Shown here piece by piece: positions 25,428 to 33,243 of a stretch of DNA of 49,188 bases. This DNA comes from Deltaproteobacteria bacterium (GTDB lineage: Bacteria > Desulfobacterota > JAFDED01), in contig JAFDED010000063.1 of the NCBI GenBank assembly GCA_019310535.1, positions 1-49,188 on the forward strand. Direction: 5' to 3'. Position numbers and translations under genes: made by a program. Under the pieces are notes generated by a model that saw nothing but the letters and a program-made list of their open reading frames with translations, searched no databases and was not told the origin of the DNA. The number at the start of each line of letters is the position of its first letter. Within the stretch, counting starts at the first letter, position 1.

Positions 25428-28159
25428 GGGTCAAGCATTTGTGGGGAGACCTGTTTTTTCCATATTATTCCAGATACGTGCCCATGAAACACATCGGCGG
25501 CCGGGTGACACTTGACGGTACTTACCGAGGCAACCTGGCCGGGATATTCCGCACGGTTTCCCAGGTTGTGATGGAGCACGCGGTATTCGACTACCCGGAT
25601 GCTTTTGAGCAGCGTCTGACCGCACCCCGACTGGAGGTGAATACAGACGTCAGCCTGGACAGGCGAAACCTGATCATAGGTCCAACGGTGGTGCGCTTTC
25701 CAGAGGGAACGATCCGCGGACGATGCTCTCTGTTCGACCTCCGTCGCCGGAAACTCCGCATCGACGCCGCCGCATCCACCGATACATTCCGGCTGGAACA
25801 GGTGCGCAAATATATCCCTACCCCCATCTTACCACCGGACGTAGCCCGATTTATACGCTCCGTTCAAGGCAAGGGGGCACTTCAAATCATATCGGGAGGT
25901 ACAGCAGGAATTGTACACAATTACCCACAAATGAAAAGCAAGAAGCATTGGGGAATGATATGGGTGCAAGCGAGCTTGGAAAATGGGGAATTAAAAGTTC
26001 CGGGGCTGCCTGAAATGTCAGGCATCAGGGGCACCTTGAACCTGGGTGCCGGAAAGCTTGAAGCTTCAGATATCCGCTTCAATGCGCTGGGCGGCCAATG
26101 GACTGCCAGGGGGAGTATTGACAGCCTCTACAGTCGGCCTGAACTTTCTCTTGAGCTTGAGGGAGATTCAGACCTTACGGTGGCTCATGAATTCGCGCTT
26201 GGCAGTGATGCTCGAATATTCAAAAAGCTGAAGAAAGACATAGAGGCTATCCGCGGTCGATCCAGGCAAACAATAAAAATAAGCGGAGTATTGTCCAAAA
26301 GCGACCTTCTCGAAATCGATGGTGATGTGCGAATAGAGGGAGTATCATTAGAGACACGCTTGTTGCCCCATCAAGTAACGGGTGCGTCGGGAGTCTTACA
26401 CTTCGATGGACAGCGGGTTTCATGGGGAGGCATCAAAGGAGCTCTGGGCCGAAGCCGATTTCTTACCAAAGGAACCTTCACGAATTACAGGGATAAACAT
26501 TCTCTGCTGGACGCATTGATAGAAATGCGGCTTGATGCCCGTGATATAACACCCTTGATCAATACGAGCGGTATTGAGAACCTGACGCTTGAAGGCACCG
26601 GTAAAATGAACCTCCGAGTAACAGGCCCCCTTGACCGCCCGAATCTGGTGGGCAAGATGGCAATGGACAGGGCCAGAATCGCCTTGCTTCCCTGGGTGGA
26701 AAAACCGGTTGGCGTGGGAGCAGACTTTGAACTTCGGGGTTTCATGACCCACCCAAAAGAATTCATCGTGGAACGTATGGAACTTCGAATGGCGGACGCC
26801 CTCGTGGCGGGAAAGGGCAGGATATACTGGGGGGAAGTCCCACGTGTTGAGATAGATCTGCCTTCTATAGTTGTTGATCTATCATCCCTGGCTCCCGTGA
26901 TTCCAACTACCCGCCTATTCCAACCATCGGGACGAATAATCGGGCGACTCACATGCAGCGACTGGCCGGACCGCACGCTGCGCTTCCAGTTTGACGGAGA
27001 AATGCGCCTCCAGAAGGTGAGTCTGCAGGTCCCGGGGCTTGTTCACCCCATCACACAACTCAATGGCCGGATCTCCATGCAGGGCGACGTGTTGAGCTTT
27101 CACCAGGTCTCCGCCCGGGTGGGGGCATCGGACATTACAATGAACGGAACGATGCAGGGATACCGTATCCCCCGCGTGCATCTATCCTTTCGTTCGAGGA
27201 AATTCAGCATTGATGATTTCATATTTCCAGAAATGCCTGACAAGAAACCACCCGCCACCGCCTCTTCAAAGCTTTTACCATTATTACGCACCATTGAAGG
27301 GGAAGCGCACATTTCCATGGGGGAGTTACATTTTCAGCAATTGGATCTCCAGAGTCTGGCCGCAGATCTGAATATCCGCCAGGGGGTTCTGGGTGTTGAA
27401 AATGGAACGTTCCGGCTTGGGGCGGGCTCATTACGGATTGACGGCATGATAAACCTCGGGGAAGTCCACGGAAAACCGTTCCGGGTTAACCTGGATGTCC
27501 GTGACATGGACGTATCCAGGACCCTGGTGCTGCGAGGCGGCATTGGCTCCTTCATGACGGGGATGCTCGACCTGGACGGCTCGGTGCAAGGAATGTGGGG
27601 AGGTTCTCAACCCCTTGCGGGGACATTGAGCGGCAAAATCTCCATTGATCTCCGCGAGGGTATCATCCGGAAGCACGCCCTATTGTCCCGACTATTTTCT
27701 TTGCTGAATGTCTCCCAGTTTCTCGGGGGGCGCTTTCCGGACCTGACAACCAAAGGACTTCCTTACCACCGGATCACTGCCGACGGCACCTTGGTTGAAG
27801 GGGTGATTCATACCGATAATTTTTTCCTTGACGGGGATTCCATGAAAATCGCTGCGGCCGGCCAAATAGATACGGCCCATGGTACCATTGACATGAAAAT
27901 GGGGGTGCAGCCACTTCTATCCGTGGATTACGTTCTAAACAAGCTTCCTATTGTGGGTCCCATTCTCACCGGTCAAAACAAAGGACTTATCACAGTATAC
28001 TACCTTGTGAAAGGCAGCCTGCGGGAACCTGAAATAATCCCCGTCCCCATACAATCGCTAGGAGAAGGTGTGGTGGGCATTTTCGGGCGCCTGTTGAACA
28101 CCCCCGCGCATCTGCTTAACAAGTTCAACGGGATGCTGAAGGACCAGCAGAACGATTAA
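25424..28159 (+). CDS. AsmA-like / DUF3971 protein, main C-terminal part (frame-split)
   Basis: The 911-residue continuation of the previous ORF. It has no signal peptide or membrane anchor of its own. It is made of long amphipathic beta-strand repeats typical of AsmA/TamB-type bridge proteins, and ends with an AsmA-C-like region (GTIDMKMGVQPLLSVDYVLN, LPIVGPILTGQNKGLITVYY, VKGSLREPEI). Without the anchor in the upstream ORF it would not be exported, which supports the view that both parts were one gene of about 1130 residues. The nominal start is a TTG at 25424 with no ribosome binding site. About 170 bases follow before the TetR promoter region. Confidence 0.8.
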   Translation: MRVKHLWGDLFFPYYSRYVPMKHIGGRVTLDGTYRGNLAGIFRTVSQVVMEHAVFDYPDAFEQRLTAPRLEVNTDVSLDRRNLIIGPTVVRFPEGTIRGRCSLFDLRRRKLRIDAAASTDTFRLEQVRKYIPTPILPPDVARFIRSVQGKGALQIISGGTAGIVHNYPQMKSKKHWGMIWVQASLENGELKVPGLPEMSGIRGTLNLGAGKLEASDIRFNALGGQWTARGSIDSLYSRPELSLELEGDSDLTVAHEFALGSDARIFKKLKKDIEAIRGRSRQTIKISGVLSKSDLLEIDGDVRIEGVSLETRLLPHQVTGASGVLHFDGQRVSWGGIKGALGRSRFLTKGTFTNYRDKHSLLDALIEMRLDARDITPLINTSGIENLTLEGTGKMNLRVTGPLDRPNLVGKMAMDRARIALLPWVEKPVGVGADFELRGFMTHPKEFIVERMELRMADALVAGKGRIYWGEVPRVEIDLPSIVVDLSSLAPVIPTTRLFQPSGRIIGRLTCSDWPDRTLRFQFDGEMRLQKVSLQVPGLVHPITQLNGRISMQGDVLSFHQVSARVGASDITMNGTMQGYRIPRVHLSFRSRKFSIDDFIFPEMPDKKPPATASSKLLPLLRTIEGEAHISMGELHFQQLDLQSLAADLNIRQGVLGVENGTFRLGAGSLRIDGMINLGEVHGKPFRVNLDVRDMDVSRTLVLRGGIGSFMTGMLDLDGSVQGMWGGSQPLAGTLSGKISIDLREGIIRKHALLSRLFSLLNVSQFLGGRFPDLTTKGLPYHRITADGTLVEGVIHTDNFFLDGDSMKIAAAGQIDTAHGTIDMKMGVQPLLSVDYVLNKLPIVGPILTGQNKGLITVYYLVKGSLREPEIIPVPIQSLGEGVVGIFGRLLNTPAHLLNKFNGMLKDQQND

Positions 28160-28328
28160 CTCTTTTTCGATGGATGCGGAATGCCCCGGGGTGACGTGTG
28201 GACAGGGAAAAAATAATGAAATCCGATGCCCTGAATGAATTCTGAGAAACCCGTCATAGTATATCTCTCGTTTTACCTTAATTATACGCTTTAGGTAATT
28301 AAAAATATTAATTATTTTTGCATTTTTC

Positions 28329-28357
28329 TTGACAATAGATATTTTTCGACCTATATT
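28329..28357 (+). promoter_or_regulatory. Promoter of the tetR-efflux operon
   Basis: TTGACA (28329-28334), 17 bases, TATATT (28352-28357): near-consensus and optimally spaced. The -10 hexamer abuts and overlaps by one base the operator that begins at 28357, so bound repressor would block the polymerase. The ATG of tetR is 30 bases downstream. Confidence 0.75.
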
Positions 28358-28374
28358 GTGAATGGAGATTCACA
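28357..28374. promoter_or_regulatory. Operator 1, TGTGAA-N6-TTCACA, in front of tetR
   Basis: A perfect inverted repeat, TTGTGAATGGAGATTCACAA (28356-28375), sits at the transcription start region just before the tetR ribosome binding site. The same half-sites with the same spacing recur before the adaptor gene at 29002-29019. This is the expected place for TetR-family autoregulation. Binding by this TetR is inferred. Confidence 0.7.
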
Positions 28375-28386
28375 AAGGAGATTGAA

Positions 28387-28986
28387 ATGAGTGCAGAGAA
28401 GTTGAATACTGAAATCAGAAAGGAGCAGATAGCCCTTGCAGCCCTGAGCCTGATTGCAAGACATGGGGTAAAAGCACTGACTGTGGGTGGAGTGGCCCGT
28501 ATGGTTGGCCTCGTTCCCTCTGCTATCTACCGACATTACAGGAGCAAAAATGAAGTGCTGGATGCCACCCTTGATCTGATCCGGGACCGGCTTCTTGGCA
28601 ACATCAAAGCCGCCCGCGAGTCGAATTCCAACCCGCTGGATTCTATCAGACATCTGCTCATGCGCCATATCCAGTTGATCCAGGAGTTTCAGGCGATTCC
28701 GCGTATCATATTTTCCGAAGAAATTTACAGCGGCACCCCGGAGAGAAAAGCCAAATTGTATGAGATTATCAAAGAGTATCTCGACGGAGTGGGTGATATG
28801 ATGCGTCAAGGCCAGCAGGAGTGCCGAATACGTCAAGATATTGCCCCTGAAACACTTTCGGTAATGTTCCTGGGTATGCTTCAGCCTTCGGCAATCCTCT
28901 GGCATCTGACCGACGGATCGTTCAACATGATCAGGCAAACGGAAAAGACCTGGCAGATATTCAGTGAGGCCATACGGACGGAATAA
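28387..28986 (+). CDS. TetR-family transcriptional regulator (CecR-like position)
   Basis: A ligand-responsive repressor that probably controls the efflux genes downstream. The 199-residue protein has an N-terminal TetR HTH (about 12-58, with VARMVGLVPSAIYRHYRSKN as the recognition region). A helical ligand and dimer domain follows (about 65-199). The ribosome binding site AAAGGAG lies six bases before the ATG. The gene is first in an operon with an adaptor, two ABC ATPases and two permeases, the same logic as E. coli cecR-ybhGFSR, though I assign only the family. Two identical operators flank the gene. The ligand is unknown; relatives answer to drugs, bile salts or solvents. Confidence 0.92.
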   Translation: MSAEKLNTEIRKEQIALAALSLIARHGVKALTVGGVARMVGLVPSAIYRHYRSKNEVLDATLDLIRDRLLGNIKAARESNSNPLDSIRHLLMRHIQLIQEFQAIPRIIFSEEIYSGTPERKAKLYEIIKEYLDGVGDMMRQGQQECRIRQDIAPETLSVMFLGMLQPSAILWHLTDGSFNMIRQTEKTWQIFSEAIRTE

Positions 28987-29001
28987 TTTTTTTCGCCGTT
29001 A

Positions 29002-29019
29002 TGTGAACAAAAATTCACA
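29002..29019. promoter_or_regulatory. Operator 2, TGTGAA-N6-TTCACA, in front of the adaptor gene
   Basis: ATGTGAACAAAAATTCACAT (29001-29020) repeats the half-sites and spacing of operator 1. It lies in the 46-base gap between tetR and the adaptor gene, directly before the ribosome binding site AGGAGG (29021-29026). A strong promoter is not evident just upstream, so the site may act as a second repressor contact, as a roadblock, or as an RNA hairpin next to the ribosome binding site. Confidence 0.65.
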
Positions 29020-29032
29020 TAGGAGGTATGGT

Positions 29033-30193
29033 GTGAGGCATAAGAAAAAACTCGTGCTCTTCCTGTTGGTGATAGCGACAGCGATGGTATTGGCTGATAC
29101 ATATCTCCAGCCCGGTTCGCACAATGGTCCGAAAATAATTCGCGTCTCAGGCAACATCGAGATCACTGATGTTGAGGTAAGCTTCAAGATTTCCGGACGG
29201 GTTGAACAACGTCTGGTTTCGGAAGGTGAAACAGTCATGGCCGGTCAAGTCATTGCCCGCCTGGACAGCGCTGAACTTGCTCAGGAAGTTGCTCTCCGCA
29301 GGGCTGAATTAAAGGCGGAGCAGGCGGCTCTGGCTGAACTGGAGGCCGGGTCCCGGCCGGAGGAAATCGCCCAGGCCGCCGCTTCCGTACAGGGGGCGAA
29401 AGCCAGGCTCGACGAGTTGCTCGCCGGCTCAAGGGCCCAGGAGGTGGCCGCCGCAAAGGCGACGGTAGAGCGGGCAAAAGCGGAAGCTAAGCGCTTGAAA
29501 GCTGATTATGAAAGGCTGAGCGCACTCTATAAAAAAGAGGTCATATCGGCCCGTGAATTTGATAGCTCCCGAGCGGCTTATGACATGGCCAGGGCAAGGG
29601 TGAGGGAAGCTGAAGAGCAGTTGAAACTCATGGAAGAAGGCCCGAGAAAAGAAGAGATTGAACAGGCCCGTGCGGCCCTGAAGGAAGCCAGGGAACGGTA
29701 TAAGCTTGTTAAAAAGGGGCCCCGCAAAGAGACTATCGAACAGGCCCGGGCCCGCGTGGATCAAGCGAAGGAAGCCGTTGCCCTGGCCGAGACGCGCCTG
29801 GGTTACACCACGCTGACCTCTCCCCTCTCCGGGGTGGTTCTGTCGGAGAATGTCGAGCCGGGAGAGTATGTCGCGCCAGGAACGCCGGTCGTTACCGTCG
29901 GCGATCTTGAGAACGTGTGGCTGCGGGCCTATATCAACGAGACAGACCTGGGCCGCGTGAAGGTCGGTCAGCGGGTGCGCGTAATCACTGACGCCTATCC
30001 GGGTAAAGTGTATGAGGGACACATCTCCTTCATTGCCTCACAGGCTGAGTTTACGCCTAAAATCGTTCAAACGGCAAAGGAACGAGTGAAGCTGGTTTAT
30101 CGCGTGAAGGTGGATATCCCCAACCCCGGAATGGAACTGAAGCCAGGCATGCCGGCCGACGCGGATATTCTGGTAAATTCTAACTTTCCTTAA
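29033..30193 (+). CDS. HlyD/YbhG-type periplasmic adaptor of an ABC efflux pump
   Basis: It links the inner-membrane ABC exporter to an outer-membrane channel. The protein (386 residues from GTG 29033) has an N-terminal membrane anchor (KKLVLFLLVIATAMVLADTY). The first half of a lipoyl/barrel-sandwich domain follows (VSFKISGRVEQRLVSEGETV), then a long alpha-hairpin coiled coil (about 80-250). Four related segments punctuate the coil: AGSRPEEIAQA, AGSRAQEVAAA, EGPRKEEIEQA and KGPRKETIEQA. The second lipoyl half (TSPLSGVVLSENVEPGEYV) and a beta-barrel (GQRVRVITDAYPGKVYEG) complete it. I chose GTG because AGGAGG lies six bases before it. An ATG at 29028, out of frame, makes only ATG-GTG-TGA. No TolC-type gene is in the window. 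Confidence 0.9.
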   Translation: MRHKKKLVLFLLVIATAMVLADTYLQPGSHNGPKIIRVSGNIEITDVEVSFKISGRVEQRLVSEGETVMAGQVIARLDSAELAQEVALRRAELKAEQAALAELEAGSRPEEIAQAAASVQGAKARLDELLAGSRAQEVAAAKATVERAKAEAKRLKADYERLSALYKKEVISAREFDSSRAAYDMARARVREAEEQLKLMEEGPRKEEIEQARAALKEARERYKLVKKGPRKETIEQARARVDQAKEAVALAETRLGYTTLTSPLSGVVLSENVEPGEYVAPGTPVVTVGDLENVWLRAYINETDLGRVKVGQRVRVITDAYPGKVYEGHISFIASQAEFTPKIVQTAKERVKLVYRVKVDIPNPGMELKPGMPADADILVNSNFP

Positions 30194-30204
30194 AGAGGTG
30201 AGCG

Positions 30205-31131
30205 GTGGACGCCATCAGAACAGAAGGGCTGACAAAATCCTTCAATAGCCTGACGGCTGTTGACAGCCTGACGCTTTCGGTGGCCGAGGGAGAGATATTC
30301 GGCCTCGTGGGACCGGACGGCGCAGGCAAGACCACGACCATGCGGCTCTTGACCTCGATCATGGAACCCACTACGGGAGATGCCTGGGTAGCCGGCCACC
30401 ATATTGTGAAAGAGGCGGAGGCGATCAAGGAGAAAATCGGGTACATGAGCCAGAGATTCGGCCTGTACCCGGACCTTACGGTGAAAGAGAACATCGACTT
30501 CTTTGCGGACATCTACGGGGTGCCGCGAAAAGGCCGGGGAGAAAAAACCGATCGGCTCCTTGCCTTCAGCAATCTGATGCCCTTCAGGAAGCGCCTGGCG
30601 GGCAACCTCTCCGGCGGGATGAAACAAAAACTCGGCCTTGCCTGTGCGCTAATCCATACACCAAAGGTGCTCTTTCTGGATGAGCCCACCAACGGCGTTG
30701 ACCCTGTGTCGCGCCGCGATTTCTGGAGAATCCTGTATCAACTGCTCCGCGAAAGGGTCACGATCTTTATCTCCACCGCTTACCTCGACGAGGCGGAGCG
30801 ATGCAACCGGCTGGGCCTCATCCACAGAGGCAGGCTTCTGGCTTGTGGAGCGCCGGACGAGGTGAAGAAGCTGATACGCGGGACAATAATCGAGATTCGC
30901 TCGTCGCAGCCGCGCAATGCCGCGGCGCTGCTGCGAGGACAGCTTGAAACGGATTCGGTAAGCTTGTTCGGCGACCGCATTCACGTCCTGACGCAAGAGC
31001 CTGAAAAGGCTTCAGCCCTGGCGCAGACACTCCTCAGTGGAGCCGGCCTGGAACTGAGAGGTATTGGCCCCATCGAACCGGCGCTCGAGGACGTGTTCGT
31101 ATCCGTCCTTGCAAGAGAAAAAGGGGCGTGA
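30205..31131 (+). CDS. ABC transporter ATPase (first half, YbhF-N-like)
   Basis: A nucleotide-binding subunit that powers the two ABC-2 permeases downstream. The 308-residue protein has Walker A GPDGAGKT, Q-loop YMSQRFGLYPDLTVKEN, signature LSGGMKQK and Walker B VLFLDEPTNGVDP. The region where the H-loop His is expected reads FISTAYLDEAERC, with Ala-Tyr where many relatives have His-His. This may weaken catalysis at that site. The start is GTG with GAGGTG just upstream. It overlaps the next ATPase gene region. In E. coli YbhF both ATPase halves are fused; here they are separate genes. Confidence 0.92.
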   Translation: MDAIRTEGLTKSFNSLTAVDSLTLSVAEGEIFGLVGPDGAGKTTTMRLLTSIMEPTTGDAWVAGHHIVKEAEAIKEKIGYMSQRFGLYPDLTVKENIDFFADIYGVPRKGRGEKTDRLLAFSNLMPFRKRLAGNLSGGMKQKLGLACALIHTPKVLFLDEPTNGVDPVSRRDFWRILYQLLRERVTIFISTAYLDEAERCNRLGLIHRGRLLACGAPDEVKKLIRGTIIEIRSSQPRNAAALLRGQLETDSVSLFGDRIHVLTQEPEKASALAQTLLSGAGLELRGIGPIEPALEDVFVSVLAREKGA

Positions 31132-31136
31132 CTACC

Positions 31137-32111
31137 ATGAGTTCCAGTGAAAACGGAAAAGCCGTTATCGTGCATGACCTTGAAAAGCGGTTCGGCAACT
31201 TCACCGCTGTGAATCACATCAGCTTAGAGGTGGACGCCGGTGAGATATTCGGTTTCCTCGGTCCAAACGGCGCGGGCAAGTCCACGACTATCCGGATGCT
31301 CTGCGGTATTCTCGCGCCCAGCGGTGGTACAGGCTCGGTGGCCGGGTTCAACATCTTGACCGAAGCGGAAAAGATCAAGTCCCACATCGGGTATATGAGC
31401 CAAAAGTTCTCGCTCTATGAGGACTTGACCGTGGAGGAAAACATCGATTTTTACAGCGGCATTTACCGAATTGCACCGGAAAAGAAGAAGGAGCGGAAAA
31501 ATTGGGTGATCGAGATGGCGGGACTCACCGAGCATCGGCACTCTCGAACGGCCATTCTTGCGGGGGGCTGGAAGCAGCGCCTGTCGCTGGGGTGCGCAAT
31601 CCTCCACGAGCCACCCATCATCTTTCTCGATGAGCCTACCTCCGGAGTGGATCCCATCAGCCGCCGTCAATTCTGGGACCTGATCTACGAGCTTTCCGGG
31701 AGGGGGGTCACGGTGTTTATCACCACCCACTATATGGACGAGGCTGAATACTGCGACCGGCTGGGCCTGATTTATCGGGGCGAACTGATCGCCATCGGAA
31801 CCCCGGAAACGCTTAAAACCCAAATCATGCATGAGGAGGTTCTGGAGGTTTTGTGTGATCGCCCTCAAGATGCCATGGATGAGATCGCCAAGGTCGCCGG
31901 CGTCAAAGAAGCCGCCCTTTTCGGAAAGGGTCTGCACACGGTGGTCGAAGATGCGGAAGTCGCCGCAGGAGCAGTCCGAAGGTTCCTCCACGAGCGCGGT
32001 TATCGGGTTGAGCGTGTGGAGCGAATCGTCCCTTCGCTGGAGGACGTGTTTGTCTCACTCATCGAGGCCCGGGACCGGACTGACCAGCCTCAGATAGAGG
32101 TGCAACGGTGA
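31137..32111 (+). CDS. ABC transporter ATPase (second half, YbhF-C-like)
   Basis: The second nucleotide-binding subunit, 324 residues from the ATG at 31137. It has Walker A GPNGAGKS, Q-loop YMSQKFSLYEDLTVEEN and Walker B IIFLDEPTSGVDP. The switch region VFITTHYMDEAEYCD has the catalytic His that the first ATPase seems to lack. The signature is LAGGWKQR rather than LSGGxxQ, a change of the conserved Ser to Ala. The two ATPases may therefore form one strong and one degenerate site, as in many heteromeric ABC pumps. A GTG at 31128 overlapping the previous stop (GTGA) is an alternative start. Its stop overlaps the GTG of the first permease, a sign of coupled translation. Confidence 0.92.
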   Translation: MSSSENGKAVIVHDLEKRFGNFTAVNHISLEVDAGEIFGFLGPNGAGKSTTIRMLCGILAPSGGTGSVAGFNILTEAEKIKSHIGYMSQKFSLYEDLTVEENIDFYSGIYRIAPEKKKERKNWVIEMAGLTEHRHSRTAILAGGWKQRLSLGCAILHEPPIIFLDEPTSGVDPISRRQFWDLIYELSGRGVTVFITTHYMDEAEYCDRLGLIYRGELIAIGTPETLKTQIMHEEVLEVLCDRPQDAMDEIAKVAGVKEAALFGKGLHTVVEDAEVAAGAVRRFLHERGYRVERVERIVPSLEDVFVSLIEARDRTDQPQIEVQR

Positions 32112-33241
32112 AACCACTTCGAGTCTGTGCGGTTGCCCGCAAAGAGTTCATTCATATCATTCGCGACCCGCGAAGCCTCGGCATGGCCATCGCCATCCCC
32201 ATGCTGCTGCTGATACTCTTCGGTTATGCGTTGACACTGGACGTGGATGAGGTGCCTATGGTGGTCTGGGACCAGAGTGAATCCCGGACAAGCCGTGAGT
32301 TGGTCAGCCGTTTCAGCGGCTCGGATTACTTCTCGCTTACAGGATACGCCCGCAACTACCGGGAAGTTGAATGGAGCATAGATTCAGGGCGGGCGCTTGT
32401 GGCCCTCATCATTCCCACGGACTTCGCCGGACGCATCGAGTCCGGGCGATCGGCTCCTGTCCAGTTGATCGTGGATGGAAGCGACTCCAACACCGCCACC
32501 ATCGCCATGGGATATGCCGATACGGTAATCCAGACTTACTCGCAGGATATCGCGGTTGACGCTGTCCAGAAGCTCGGAGGAAGAGCGCTCCGTACTCCCC
32601 TTGAACTTCGGCCCCGGGTCTGGTTCAACGCCGACATGGAATCCAAAAACTACATCATCCCCGGTCTCATAGCCGTGATCATGATGGTGATCGCCGCCCT
32701 CTTGACGTCGCTGACGGTGGCTCGCGAATGGGAACGCGGCACCATGGAGCAGCTCATCTCCACACCGGTGAAAGGGCATGAACTGATCCTCGGCAAGCTC
32801 CTGCCCTACTTCGTAATCGGCATGTTCGACGTCTTGCTGGCAGTTCTCATGGGCGAATTTTTGTTCCGTGTCCCTCTGCGCGGCAGCGTGGTCCTGCTCT
32901 TCAGCATGGCGGCCTTCTTCCTGACCGGAGCCCTCTCGCTGGGCATGGTGATCAGCATCGTGACCAAGAGCCAGCTTCTGGCCAGCCAGATGGCGTTGGT
33001 GATGACATTCCTGCCGGCGTTTCTTCTGTCAGGCTTCATGTATGCCATCAGCAACATGCCGAAGCCAATACAGGGGATCACCTATTTGATCCCTGCCAGG
33101 TATTTCGTGGCCCTGCTCAAAGGCATTTACCTGAAAGGCGTGGGGCTTGAGATCCTGGCGACGGAGGCGGGGTTCCTGGCCATTTTCGCCGCCGCAATGC
33201 TGGCCCTGGCCAATGTGAAGTTCAAAAAGAAGCTGGAGTAA
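32108..33241 (+). CDS. ABC-2 type permease (YbhS-like)
   Basis: A membrane subunit of the efflux pump, 377 residues. It has one N-terminal membrane helix (AIAIPMLLLILFGYALTLDV) and a large periplasmic loop (about 48-185, LIVDGSDSNTATIAMGYA). Five C-terminal helices follow (about 190-370), with the ABC-2 motif EWERGTMEQLISTPVKGHEL between helices 2 and 3 as the contact to the ATPase. The GTG start overlaps the stop of the ATPase gene by four bases (GTGA). The second permease follows after two bases. The two permeases share layout and motifs and probably form a heterodimer. The substrate is unknown. Confidence 0.92.
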   Translation: MKPLRVCAVARKEFIHIIRDPRSLGMAIAIPMLLLILFGYALTLDVDEVPMVVWDQSESRTSRELVSRFSGSDYFSLTGYARNYREVEWSIDSGRALVALIIPTDFAGRIESGRSAPVQLIVDGSDSNTATIAMGYADTVIQTYSQDIAVDAVQKLGGRALRTPLELRPRVWFNADMESKNYIIPGLIAVIMMVIAALLTSLTVAREWERGTMEQLISTPVKGHELILGKLLPYFVIGMFDVLLAVLMGEFLFRVPLRGSVVLLFSMAAFFLTGALSLGMVISIVTKSQLLASQMALVMTFLPAFLLSGFMYAISNMPKPIQGITYLIPARYFVALLKGIYLKGVGLEILATEAGFLAIFAAAMLALANVKFKKKLE

Positions 33242-33243
33242 TC

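Noticed and set aside
31224..31991. 255-codon minus-strand ORF
   Set aside because: Antisense shadow of the second ABC ATPase gene.
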